DNA of 64,000 nt, from contig NZ_PJMX01000001.1 of NCBI RefSeq assembly GCF_002846415.1, forward strand, positions 930,001 through 994,000, written 5' to 3'. How positions within the stretch are numbered: the first letter of the stretch is position 1; every line of letters starts with the position of its first letter. Of the stretch, positions 42,190 through 50,296 are shown piece after piece. The notes below the pieces were generated by a model. The model saw only the letters and a list, made by a program, of their open reading frames with translations, had not been told where the DNA came from and made no database searches. The translations under genes and the position numbers were made by a program. This DNA is from Streptomyces sp. TLI_146 (lineage in GTDB: Bacteria > Actinomycetota > Actinomycetes > Streptomycetales > Streptomycetaceae).

Positions 42190-42679
42190 GGACGACCTGG
42201 AAGAGTTGACCCGTATCTACAACCATTACGTCGTCTCGACCCCGATCACCTTCGACATCGAGCCGTTCACCGCCGAGCAGCGTCGCCCCTGGCTCGCGTC
42301 CCACCCCGATCACGGCCGGCACCGGCTTCTCGTGGCCGAGGAGGGGGGAAAGGTCCTCGGCTACGCGACCAGCAGCCCGTTCCGCCCGAAGCAGGCGTAC
42401 GAGACCTCCGTCGAGACCAGCGTGTACGTGGCGCCCGAGCAAGTGGGGCGCGGCGTGGGCGGTCTGCTGTACGCCTCGCTCTTCGAGGTGCTCGCGCACG
42501 AGGACGTACGCCAGGCCCTCGCCGGTATAGCCCTGCCCAACGAGGCGTCGCAGCGGCTCCATCTGCGCTTCGGGTTCCATCCCGTGGGGGTGTACCGGGA
42601 AGTCGGGCGGAAGTTCAGGAAGTTCTGGGACGTGGCCTGGTTCCAGCGGTCGCTGGCGCCAGACCCCGCCACACCCTGA
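42161..42679 (+). CDS. GNAT N-acetyltransferase, phosphinothricin acetyltransferase-like
   Basis: A 172-aa cytoplasmic enzyme. GTG 42161 is preferred because GAAGGGG precedes it; ATG 42134 has no ribosome site. The Pat/Bar-like features are RIRAGGEDDLEELTRIYNHY, ETSVYVAPEQVGRGVGGLLY (the acetyl-CoA-binding RxxGxG/A loop as GRGVGG) and FGFHPVGVYREVGRKFRKFW, then DVAWFQR. It acetylates a small amino compound such as phosphinothricin or methionine sulfoximine; the actual substrate is untested. Its end is 9 bp from the end of the facing CIS operon. Confidence 0.88.
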   Translation: MSARIRAGGEDDLEELTRIYNHYVVSTPITFDIEPFTAEQRRPWLASHPDHGRHRLLVAEEGGKVLGYATSSPFRPKQAYETSVETSVYVAPEQVGRGVGGLLYASLFEVLAHEDVRQALAGIALPNEASQRLHLRFGFHPVGVYREVGRKFRKFWDVAWFQRSLAPDPATP

Positions 42680-42688
42680 TCCTTTCCG

Positions 42689-44056
42689 TCAGATGCTGTT
42701 CGAGCTGGAGCGGCCGAAGAACTCGACTTCCGCGACGGCGACCTGCTTGTCGCCCGAGGCCGCGTAGGCCGACTCGATGGTGAAGCGGACCTTGACGGCC
42801 TCGCCGACGCGGAAGGAGCGGCGCTGGCCGCCCGCGCCCTGGTCGAGGGTGATGTCGCGGGTCGTGGTCTTCCCGTCCTTCAACGTCACCGTCGCCTTGA
42901 TGCGGTGCGGCAGCGCCGACGCGCCCAGTTTGTCGGCGCGGGCCGAAACGCCGGGGGTGATGATCACGTCCAGGAGGCGGGTGGGCTCGGCGAAGGTGGC
43001 TTCGAGCCACTCGCCCTGGCCGGACTGCGACACACCGGGCCCCCACCAGGTGTTGCTCCGCTTGTCGAAGGCGAGCGTCGGCTGGTGCCCGGGGTAGGAG
43101 TGGGAGGCCCGGAAGCCGTCCGGGGCGACCGGGGCGCGCTTGGCGAAGTGGTCGCGCCCGGCCTGGACGCCGTCGGGGACGAAGATGACGGCGAGGACGA
43201 CGAGGGTCAGGGCGACCGCGGCGGCCACCCAGGTGCCGATGCGGTCGAACACGCGGCGCAGCGGCGGCCGTTCACCGGCCCAGGGGGTGTCCCGCTGCCG
43301 GTCGAAGAGGCGGCGCCACCAGGGACGGCGGCCCGGGGGCTGCGCGGCGGCGTCCTCGCCCGCGAGCGGCATCGCGCAGCGGACGCAGAAGTGCCGGTCG
43401 GTGCGGTTGGGGGTGGCGCACCAGCGGCACGGCGGGCCGTTGCCGATGTCCTCGCTGAAGCCGGGGCCACGGACCTGCGGACGGTCGGCGTCGGGGCGGC
43501 CGGGCAGCACGGGCACGACGGCGGGCGGCGGGGCAGCGCTGGAAGTGTCCGGGTCGGCGACAGGGACGAGCAGGGAGCGGGCGCGGTCGCTCTCCGGGGA
43601 ACTGTCCCGTGAACGTTCCCGTGAATAGTCCCGTGAACTGTCCGGCGAGCTGCCCGGTGAGTTGTCCGGCGCGTCCACGCCGGTGCCCGATGCCGGGACG
43701 GGAGCCACCGGGACGGTGGGCGCGGTGTCACCCGCGCCGGGAGCGGGTGGTGTGTTCCCGACGGTGGCGGGGCGGTTGCCTCCGTCCGCCGTCGCGTCGG
43801 TGGCGGGGCGGTCGCGCCCATCCACGGTCGCGTCGGTGGCGGGTGCCGAGTCCGGCATCCCCCGTCGGGCGGGCGCCGAGCCACCGGCGGCGCGCGGGCC
43901 GGAGTGGTCCGCGGCCTCCCGGGGGACGGCGGCGGCCGCGGGGCTGGACGTCCGGGCGCCTGCCCGGTCCCAGCCGAGTACGGCGCCGCAGGAGTCGCAG
44001 AAGGACTGGCCCGGTTCCGCGCGGGTTCCGCACTCGGCGCAGTGCTGCGTGGTCAT
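42689..44056 (-). CDS. CIS-locus zinc-ribbon membrane protein with discoidin-like C-terminus
   Basis: A 455-aa last gene of the CIS operon; its ATG overlaps the preceding stop (ATGA). It has two zinc ribbons (Cys6/9/20/23 and Cys210/213/224/227), a long Pro/Ser/Asp linker between them, one membrane helix at 273-294, and an exterior C-terminal beta-sandwich (DGFRASHSYPGHQPTLAFD, TWWGPGVSQSGQGEWLEATF) like the NADase-type glycan-binding/F5-8 type C fold. The topology is N-in. It is not a structural part of known tails. A membrane dock or receptor for the cytoplasmic particle is a reasonable inference. Confidence 0.85.
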   Translation of the reverse strand: MTTQHCAECGTRAEPGQSFCDSCGAVLGWDRAGARTSSPAAAAVPREAADHSGPRAAGGSAPARRGMPDSAPATDATVDGRDRPATDATADGGNRPATVGNTPPAPGAGDTAPTVPVAPVPASGTGVDAPDNSPGSSPDSSRDYSRERSRDSSPESDRARSLLVPVADPDTSSAAPPPAVVPVLPGRPDADRPQVRGPGFSEDIGNGPPCRWCATPNRTDRHFCVRCAMPLAGEDAAAQPPGRRPWWRRLFDRQRDTPWAGERPPLRRVFDRIGTWVAAAVALTLVVLAVIFVPDGVQAGRDHFAKRAPVAPDGFRASHSYPGHQPTLAFDKRSNTWWGPGVSQSGQGEWLEATFAEPTRLLDVIITPGVSARADKLGASALPHRIKATVTLKDGKTTTRDITLDQGAGGQRRSFRVGEAVKVRFTIESAYAASGDKQVAVAEVEFFGRSSSNSI

Positions 44057-44619
44057 CGCTGCGGTGTCCTTTCAGCGGTGGTTACTTCGACGGTGTACGG
44101 CATGTGGGCGGGGCGGGCCGCGGCGACGAGGGTGTCCAGGCGGTGGATGTCGGCCGGGACGGGGGCGGGCAGCCGGAGCGTGACGTGGAGGTGCGGGCGC
44201 GAGGTGCCGGGGAACGGGCCCAGAGGGCGCGCGTTCCAGTTGGCGCCGCCGCTCTCGGTGATGTCGGGCGTCACGCCGAACACGAGTCGTATCGCCTCTT
44301 CGAGGCCCCGCCGGGTGCCGCGTACCCGGTGCAGAGCGGCGGCCGCGGCGACGGCGGCGCGCAGCCGCGGCTCGGGCTCGGTGCCGTCGGTCTCGGCGCC
44401 GACCCAGGTGCCGAGCCACTGGGCGAAGTCGGCGGGGGTCAGGGCGGGGTCGAAGTAGGTGTCGAGGCAGTCGAGGACGTTGAGGATGGGGGCGAGGACG
44501 TCGTCGAGCCCGGCGACGAAGCGCTGGGCGAGGTCGTCGTCGGCGAACACGGCCGGGAGCATGGCACCGATGGGCGCGGAGGAACCCAGGCCGTCGACGG
44601 AGCCCCTGCCGCCGCTCAT
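44053..44619 (-). CDS. Phage tail protein I-like baseplate component
   Basis: A 188-aa protein; ATG 44619 overlaps the baseplate J stop. The layout LPAVFADDDLAQRFVAGLDD, PADFAQWLGTWVGAETDG, RGTRRGLEEAIRLVFGVTPD matches the P2 gpI / tail protein I family (PF09684), which completes the baseplate wedge next to protein J. Order after gp25 and J is the usual one. The protein is soluble and acidic. No receptor-binding fibre gene follows, consistent with a particle that acts from inside its own cell. Confidence 0.88.
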   Translation of the reverse strand: MSGGRGSVDGLGSSAPIGAMLPAVFADDDLAQRFVAGLDDVLAPILNVLDCLDTYFDPALTPADFAQWLGTWVGAETDGTEPEPRLRAAVAAAAALHRVRGTRRGLEEAIRLVFGVTPDITESGGANWNARPLGPFPGTSRPHLHVTLRLPAPVPADIHRLDTLVAAARPAHMPYTVEVTTAERTPQR

Positions 44620-46574
44620 GCTCCGTCCCCGATGACACGCACACGGTGGTCGTAGGAGAAGACGAGGGACGGGGCGTCGAGGTCGATGCGGTCGGTGGGG
44701 TCGCCGCGTTTGCCGGTGAGGGGGTCGGCGGGGTGCAGGACGACCTCGTCGACGAGTTCGACACCGGGGACGCGTTGCAGGACGGCGAAGACCTCGCCGG
44801 ACTGCACCGGGCGGCCGAAGGGCCAGCCGCGGCCGTCCGCGCCGCCGGTGAGCGGGTCGAGGTGGCGGTAGAGGGCGTCGTGGGCCTGGCGGCGTACGCG
44901 GTCGGTGTCGGTACCCCGGAAGGCGTGCACGGTGGCGACGACCGTGACGCCTTGGTAGTAGGGCGGGCCGACGGCCAGGCGCGTGCCGATGAGGCGGCGT
45001 TCGTCGAGGTGGCGGGTGATGCGGCCGAGCAGGTCGTCGCCGGGCACGAGCTGCTCGAAGCGGAGGCGGCCGCCGGGGTCGGGGACGGCCTGCGGGACGA
45101 CCACGACTCGTACCGCGTAGGCGCCGTGTTCGCCCTCCTCGCCCTCCAGGCAGGTGATGCGGGCGGTCTCGGGGGCGGCGCGGCGGGCGAGTTCCTCGTA
45201 GTCGCGCAAGGTGACGGCCCGGTCCTGGGCGCGCAGGGTGATGGGCGCCCGGAGCTTGGCCTCCTCGACCGTCTCGCCGTCGACGCCGCCGCGGGCCGCC
45301 TCGCGGTTGACGACTTCGGCGACGTACGGGATGGAGGTGCGCAGCACCTGGACGGCGCCGCGGGCCACGTTGCCGGACCGGCCGCCGCCGGTGCGGTAGC
45401 GGCGGGCGCGGACCACGGCGCCCTTGGCGGCGACGGCTCCGTACTGACGCAGGCTGCCGTCGGGTTCGCGGACGGCGGGGCCGAAGGCGATCTCGCCGGT
45501 GGCGGCGTCCAGGGTGATGTGCCGGTCGTCGGGGCGGGAGGCGGCGAAGTGGGGGACGACCTTCCAGTCCTGCCAGCCGTCGTGCGCGGCGGTCTGGAGC
45601 AGCAGGGGCGGGTCGTCGGCGACGACGGGGGTGTGGGCCAGGCGCAGGCGCTGGCCGGGCAGGCCGGTGGATTCGCCGAGGGCCTCGTCGTACACCGTTT
45701 CGGCGTGCACGGCCCGGGTGGTGGCGCCGATGGTGTACGCCTCGGCGGAGCGGACGGTGGGCGTGGTGGTGTAGAAGGGCTGGCCGGGCCGGGGGTCGGT
45801 GACGCGGCAGCGCACCCAGCCGGCCTCCTGGCCGCCGGTGCGGGACAGGACGTGGCCGCCGGGGACGTGGAGGACGATGTCGCCGGGCCGGTTGAGGCCG
45901 CCGGTGCCGTCGCGGTCGACCTCGCAGGGCCGCCAGCCGTCCTCGGTCCACGCCTCCCACACCAGCGGCGGCTGACGGGGATCGACGCCGACGCCGTCCA
46001 CGCGGCTGTCGAGTTCGAGCGCGAGGGCGCAGTGCGGGACGGCGGCGGTGAGACCCAGGAGCAGACAGTCGCCGGGCCGGGGCGACTCGGCGAAGCACGC
46101 CAGGTCCCGGCCCTCGACGAGGTCGGCGGTGCGGTCGGCGACGGGCTCGCCGTGGTGCTGGACCACCAGGCGGTCCAGCGCGCACGGGACGACGGTCAGA
46201 TCGCGCTCGGTGGCGAAGACGACGGCCTCGTCGCGTTCGGTGCGCGTGGTGGAGACCTCGGTGCCCATCGGCACGGAGATGGGCTCCTCCTGCGGTGCGG
46301 ACAGCCAGAAGGTGACGTCGGTACGGGCCGCGCCCGGCGGGAACAAGGTGATGCCGACCAGGTCGAGGAAGGCGAGGTGGTTCTTCTCCGGGACCCGGTT
46401 GAGGCGGTAGACGATCTGGTCGGCCATGTGCGCGACCGTCTCGATGAGGGTGACGCCAGGGTCCGAGACGTTGTGGTCGGTCCACTCGGGGGCGCGCTGC
46501 TGGATGTAGCGCTTGGCGTCGTCGACGAACTGCTGGAAGCGGCGGTCGTCGAGGTTGGGAGAGGGCAGGGACAT
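44616..46574 (-). CDS. Baseplate assembly protein J-like (gp6/Afp11-12 type)
   Basis: A 652-aa wedge protein whose ATG overlaps the gp25 stop. RYIQQRAPEWTDHNVSDPGV, then TLIETVAHMADQIVYRLNRV is the conserved N-terminus of the CIS 'putative baseplate assembly protein'. The C-terminal half has the baseplate_J signature: NREAARGGVDGETVEEAKLR, APITLRAQDRAVTLRDYEEL, and later VQSGEVFAVLQRVPGVELVD. It links the hub to the periphery and triggers sheath contraction in related particles. Length is typical for Streptomyces CIS. Confidence 0.92.
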   Translation of the reverse strand: MSLPSPNLDDRRFQQFVDDAKRYIQQRAPEWTDHNVSDPGVTLIETVAHMADQIVYRLNRVPEKNHLAFLDLVGITLFPPGAARTDVTFWLSAPQEEPISVPMGTEVSTTRTERDEAVVFATERDLTVVPCALDRLVVQHHGEPVADRTADLVEGRDLACFAESPRPGDCLLLGLTAAVPHCALALELDSRVDGVGVDPRQPPLVWEAWTEDGWRPCEVDRDGTGGLNRPGDIVLHVPGGHVLSRTGGQEAGWVRCRVTDPRPGQPFYTTTPTVRSAEAYTIGATTRAVHAETVYDEALGESTGLPGQRLRLAHTPVVADDPPLLLQTAAHDGWQDWKVVPHFAASRPDDRHITLDAATGEIAFGPAVREPDGSLRQYGAVAAKGAVVRARRYRTGGGRSGNVARGAVQVLRTSIPYVAEVVNREAARGGVDGETVEEAKLRAPITLRAQDRAVTLRDYEELARRAAPETARITCLEGEEGEHGAYAVRVVVVPQAVPDPGGRLRFEQLVPGDDLLGRITRHLDERRLIGTRLAVGPPYYQGVTVVATVHAFRGTDTDRVRRQAHDALYRHLDPLTGGADGRGWPFGRPVQSGEVFAVLQRVPGVELVDEVVLHPADPLTGKRGDPTDRIDLDAPSLVFSYDHRVRVIGDGA

Positions 46575-47044
46575 CAGTGTTCGCTTTCGGGGAGGGTGCC
46601 GGGGCCGGCCGGTCCGCCGGGACCGTCCGAGGGACCCGGCACTCCGGGCTCCTCGTGGGAGGGGATGACGTAGAACGGGAAGACGAGGCTGCGCGGGTTG
46701 TTGGTGCCGCGGATCGAGTAGCGGACGTCGATGTACAGCACGCTCTGCTCGGCGCCGGCGGTGACCTCCACGTCATGGACCTCGATGCGCGGCTCCCAGC
46801 GGTCGAGGCTGATCAGGACCTCGTGCTGGATGCGGCCCGCGGTCTGCTCGTTGACCGGCGCGAAGACCAGGTCGTGGATGGCGCAGCCGAACTCGGGGCG
46901 CATCGGCCGCTCCCCCGGCGAGGTGGCCAGCACCAGCCGGATGGCCTCCTCCACCTCGCGCTCGCCGCTGACCAGGGCGATGCCGCCGGTGGGCCCGATG
47001 CGCAGGGGGAACGCCCAGCCGGACCCGACGAACTGTTCGGCCAT
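46574..47044 (-). CDS. gp25-like baseplate wedge protein
   Basis: A 156-aa protein with the GPW/gp25 fold: GWAFPLRIGPTGGIALVSGE, REVEEAIRLVLATSPGERPM, RPEFGCAIHDLVFAP and RWEPRIEVHDVEV. The EPRIEV box is the most conserved motif of the family. It connects the first sheath ring to the baseplate. The C-terminus has a Gly/Pro-rich extension of about 25 residues. A stop/start overlap couples it to protein J. Confidence 0.93.
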   Translation of the reverse strand: MAEQFVGSGWAFPLRIGPTGGIALVSGEREVEEAIRLVLATSPGERPMRPEFGCAIHDLVFAPVNEQTAGRIQHEVLISLDRWEPRIEVHDVEVTAGAEQSVLYIDVRYSIRGTNNPRSLVFPFYVIPSHEEPGVPGPSDGPGGPAGPGTLPESEH

Positions 47045-47087
47045 CAGGGAATCGCCCTCTCTTTCCTGGGAACTGCCCGAGTCGCTG

Positions 47088-48998
47088 TCACGACGGCAGG
47101 GGGTAGGGCTTGCCGTTCACCATCACCGCGCCCTGGAGCAGGAGCGTGGCGGCCCGGATGCCGACGTTGGCGGTGGAGTTGATCATCAATCCGGCGCCGG
47201 CGGTGAACATGGCGGCGGCGCCCGCCTTGACGTCGACGAGGCCCGACGCCGAGATGCCGACCGCGCCGCCGAGGGATCTGACGCTGACCAGGCCGCTGCC
47301 CTGCATGCTGAGCGCTCCGCCGCTTCTGATGGTCACGTTGCGCCGGGCGCTCAGCGTCAGGTCGGTGCCCGCCCGCACCGACACCGAACGGCCGCCCTTG
47401 ATGGTGACGGCACCCGCACTGTCCACGGTGATCTCGGTCTCGGTGCGGTCGAGGTTGATGGTCAGCTTGTCGTCGCCGGTGGCGACCAGCACACCCTGCT
47501 TGCGTCCGCCGCTCTGCTGGCTGAGCAGGTCGACACGGTTGCCCTTCCGGTCGGACAGGGTGTGCCGGGTGGCCTGCTTCTTCAGCCCGTGGTGCAGGGG
47601 CACGTCGTTCGCCGTCGGTTTGTCGCGGCCGTTGTAGAGCCCGCCGATCACGAACGGGTGGTCCAGGGCGCCCCGGTCGAAGGCGACGAGCACCTCGTCG
47701 CCCACGTCCATGGGGAAGACACCCCCGCCGCCCTTGCCCCCCAACTGCACGCTGCGCGCCCAGTCGCTGACGTACGAGTCGTCCAGCCACGGGAAGGTGA
47801 GCTTGACCCTGCCCTGCTCAAGGGGGTCCTGTACGTCGGTGACGACGGCGTTGACGACACCGGGCAGCCGCGCCCCCGAAGCCTCCGCGCCCGTCCCGCC
47901 GGACGCCAGTCCGTACAGGGAACGCCACTGGCGTCCACTGACGGTCACCCAGGACTCGTAGTGCTTGCCGTCGCCGAAGACGTGCCGGACCGAGGTCGCG
48001 GTGTACTTGCCCTCGAAGGGCCTGCCGACCCGGGAGAGCGCCACCGGCACGCCGGGCCGCAGCTTGGGGTTGCCCCGGACGGCCACCTCCAGTTCGGCGA
48101 ACGACGAGGTGACGTCGGAGGCGAGGGCGTCGGCGGCGTGCCGGACCTCGGCCTGCTTGTCGTAGGGCACACCGGTCTCGACGCGCCGGGTGGCCTTGAA
48201 CCTCTTCGCGATCCGGCCCGGGGTGGTGCCGATGGTGATGCCCGTGTCGGTGCTGACGTTCTGGGTCTCCTTGATCCTCTTCTTGGTGGTGACGTTCCAG
48301 CCGCGCGACTCGACCTTGCCCACCTGGTCGGCGGCGGTGACCGCGGCCCGCAGCCGCAGGATGTCGCGTTTGGCCCGCAGGACGAACGGGCTCGTGTCGC
48401 TGTCGGCCCGGGGCGAGGGCGCCCCGGAGGACGCCTTCGGCTTGACGAACTGGAAACGCCCCTCGGCATCCAGCGACATCACCATCTGGTTCTCGTCGGC
48501 GAGCCGGGCGAGGAAGTCCCAGTCGGTGACGTTGGGCTGGCTGATGAACTCGTACAGCGTGTCCGTCGACTGGATCTTGCCGATCCGCACCCCGTCCTGG
48601 ACGGCGAGCGTGCGGGCGATGTCGGACGCCAGCTGGTTGCGGTAGGCGACGACCCGGCGCTGGCGCATCAGACGGTGGCCGTAGTCGTAGCCGCGGACGA
48701 CCGTGTACGTGCCGGTGCCCTCGAAGTCGGCCTCCAGGCCGGTCACTTCTCCTGTCAGGAGCGGGTCGCCCTTGCCCCGGCCGTCGGCGATGGGCGTCAG
48801 CACCACCTCGGTGCCGAACTGCACCTTCAGCTTGTCCAGGACCAGCCGGCCGGGGTCGCGGAAGGTGAGCCGGAACGCGGCGGGCACCCCGGCCCCCTGG
48901 TCGACCCAGCCGTCGACGAGCAACGGGGCGACGTCCGGGGGCAGTTCCTTGCCGCCGATGGTGACATGGATGAGAGTGGAGAACGCGGGCTGCACCAT
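47088..48998 (-). CDS. VgrG-like hub/spike protein
   Basis: A 636-aa protein; its ATG overlaps the LysM gene stop as TGATG. The N-terminal gp27-like half contains FRLTFRDPGRLVLDKLKVQF and FLARLADENQMVMSLDAEGR. The OB-fold/gp5-like part contains GVVNAVVTDVQDPLEQGRVK, VSDWARSVQLGGKGGGGVFP and GDEVLVAFDRGALDHPFVIG. A beta-helical needle of short alternating repeats follows (TIKGGRSVSVRAGTDLTLSA). It ends in NGKPYPLPS without a toxin domain. No separate PAAR gene is present, so the tip may be closed by this protein alone. Confidence 0.92.
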   Translation of the reverse strand: MVQPAFSTLIHVTIGGKELPPDVAPLLVDGWVDQGAGVPAAFRLTFRDPGRLVLDKLKVQFGTEVVLTPIADGRGKGDPLLTGEVTGLEADFEGTGTYTVVRGYDYGHRLMRQRRVVAYRNQLASDIARTLAVQDGVRIGKIQSTDTLYEFISQPNVTDWDFLARLADENQMVMSLDAEGRFQFVKPKASSGAPSPRADSDTSPFVLRAKRDILRLRAAVTAADQVGKVESRGWNVTTKKRIKETQNVSTDTGITIGTTPGRIAKRFKATRRVETGVPYDKQAEVRHAADALASDVTSSFAELEVAVRGNPKLRPGVPVALSRVGRPFEGKYTATSVRHVFGDGKHYESWVTVSGRQWRSLYGLASGGTGAEASGARLPGVVNAVVTDVQDPLEQGRVKLTFPWLDDSYVSDWARSVQLGGKGGGGVFPMDVGDEVLVAFDRGALDHPFVIGGLYNGRDKPTANDVPLHHGLKKQATRHTLSDRKGNRVDLLSQQSGGRKQGVLVATGDDKLTINLDRTETEITVDSAGAVTIKGGRSVSVRAGTDLTLSARRNVTIRSGGALSMQGSGLVSVRSLGGAVGISASGLVDVKAGAAAMFTAGAGLMINSTANVGIRAATLLLQGAVMVNGKPYPLPS

Positions 48999-49735
48999 CA
49001 GACGCGCACCTCCTCGGCGGCCGGCAGGACGAGTTCGGTGCCGGACCCGAGCCGGGACGGGTCGTCGATGCCGTTCGCCTCGGCGATCGCACGCCAAACG
49101 GTGGCGTCTCCGTATTCGCGCCAGGCCAGCGACGGCAGCGTGTCCCCGGCGACGACCCGGTGCACCCGCCGCGCGGTGAGCGCGCCCGAGGTCGGGTTCT
49201 GCCGCTTCGTCTTGGAGGGGATCTCGTGCAGCCGCATCTGGCAGGTGGCGCGGATGGGAACACCCGTGGTGCCGAACAGCGTGTACGAGGCCTCGACGGA
49301 GGAGACGTACGCGGTGAACCGGGCCGTGGAGAACGACCCCCACTCGAAGACCACCCAGGGCGGTGACGGCTGGTCGGCGAAGATGCTCGTGTCCGTGGTC
49401 TCGCAGCAGCTCAGCAGCGTCTCCACCTTCTTCAGGACCGTGTCGCCGGTCGGCTCGTCGGAGGAGTCGAGGAAGATCTCCAAGCTCATCTCGCGGGCCT
49501 CCGGGCCCAGGAACTCCGGTTTGGAACCGTCCCGTACGGCGGGGGCCACCGTGACGTGCCACTGGGCGCGGCGGCTGAGGGAGAGCTGCGCGGGGTTGAA
49601 GTCGAAGTCGAACGTCTCGATCAGCCCGCCGGGCGTGGTGCTGGTACCGAGCGGGGGCTCGTGGATGGCGAGGGTGGCGCGTACCAGGCTCTTGCCCGCG
49701 CCCTTGCCGCCCGCGCTCTTGCTGCTCTTGGCCAT
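48998..49735 (-). CDS. LysM-domain baseplate hub protein (gp53/Afp7-like)
   Basis: A 245-aa protein from ATG 49735 with GAGGAAG upstream. A beta-rich N-terminal domain (LSLSRRAQWHVTVAP, FADQPSPPWVVFEWGSFSTA, RFTAYVSSVEASYTLFGTTG) is typical of CIS proteins that bind the tube end. The C-terminal LysM module is RVVAGDTLPSLAWREYGDAT, VWRAIAEANGIDD, ending TELVLPA. In phage tails such LysM proteins lock the spike to the first tube ring. The start MAKSSKSAGGKGAGKS is a flexible basic tail. Confidence 0.9.
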   Translation of the reverse strand: MAKSSKSAGGKGAGKSLVRATLAIHEPPLGTSTTPGGLIETFDFDFNPAQLSLSRRAQWHVTVAPAVRDGSKPEFLGPEAREMSLEIFLDSSDEPTGDTVLKKVETLLSCCETTDTSIFADQPSPPWVVFEWGSFSTARFTAYVSSVEASYTLFGTTGVPIRATCQMRLHEIPSKTKRQNPTSGALTARRVHRVVAGDTLPSLAWREYGDATVWRAIAEANGIDDPSRLGSGTELVLPAAEEVRV

Positions 49736-49782
49736 GCTCTCTTCCTCTGCGGTCCTGCGTCCTGTGGGCCCTCGGGCCGCCG

Positions 49783-50205
49783 TCAGTCGGTGAAGCCGTG
49801 GTGGGCGATCTCCAACACCTCCGTGGCGACGGCCGGACTCGCCGGGTCGAGCGTCGGTCCCTGCCAGCTGACGGGCAGGACGTCGATCAGCCCCCAGCGG
49901 GCGACCTGCGACCCGTCCGCCCGCAGCGCCGTGATCTGGGCGGTGGGTCGCTTGATCCCGGTCTGTACGGAGGAGATCCACTTGGCGACCTTGGTGGTGT
50001 CCGGGGTGAGGGGGCGGGTCAGCCGGATGGTGGAGAAAGTGACGCGGGTGGGCAGCGCCCACACGAAGCCGTTGTTGCCGCCCTCCTGCCGGTGCTCGAT
50101 CTCCACCTGGGACGACAGGCCCTGGCACCCGTTGAAGTAGCCGAGGCTCTCGCCGTCGATGGCGAGGGTGAACCAGATGGTGGAGCCCGGGTCCTGACGG
50201 GGCAT
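49783..50205 (-). CDS. Second tube-like tail protein (gp19 family)
   Basis: A 140-aa protein of the T4 gp19/PF06841 family: FTLAIDGESLGYFNGCQGLS, SQVEIEHRQEGGNNGFVWAL and FSTIRLTRPLTPDTTKVAKW. It is a diverged paralogue of the inner-tube protein encoded at 54473-54919. In other CIS the second and third tube proteins adapt the tube to the hub, and gene order here (directly before the LysM hub) agrees with that role. Start ATG 50205 has AAAGG upstream. Confidence 0.9.
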   Translation of the reverse strand: MPRQDPGSTIWFTLAIDGESLGYFNGCQGLSSQVEIEHRQEGGNNGFVWALPTRVTFSTIRLTRPLTPDTTKVAKWISSVQTGIKRPTAQITALRADGSQVARWGLIDVLPVSWQGPTLDPASPAVATEVLEIAHHGFTD

Positions 50206-50296
50206 CGGGGTGAGCCTTTCTGTTCTGTCGTGGCCGAGGCCGTTTCTTTCGTGTTGCTTCGGGGCCGAGGCCGTTTCGCTGGTGCGGTCTGACCGG

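Noticed and set aside
44620..46776. Long minus-strand frame running through the baseplate J gene into the tail protein I gene
   Set aside because: Only the last 189 codons (tail protein I) are real. The rest is Arg/Pro-rich out-of-frame sequence of baseplate J.
46731..49793. About 1000-codon plus-strand frame across the CIS hub and spike genes
   Set aside because: Antisense to three well-supported genes (VgrG-like, LysM, gp25), with biased Gly/Asp/Val composition and no motif.
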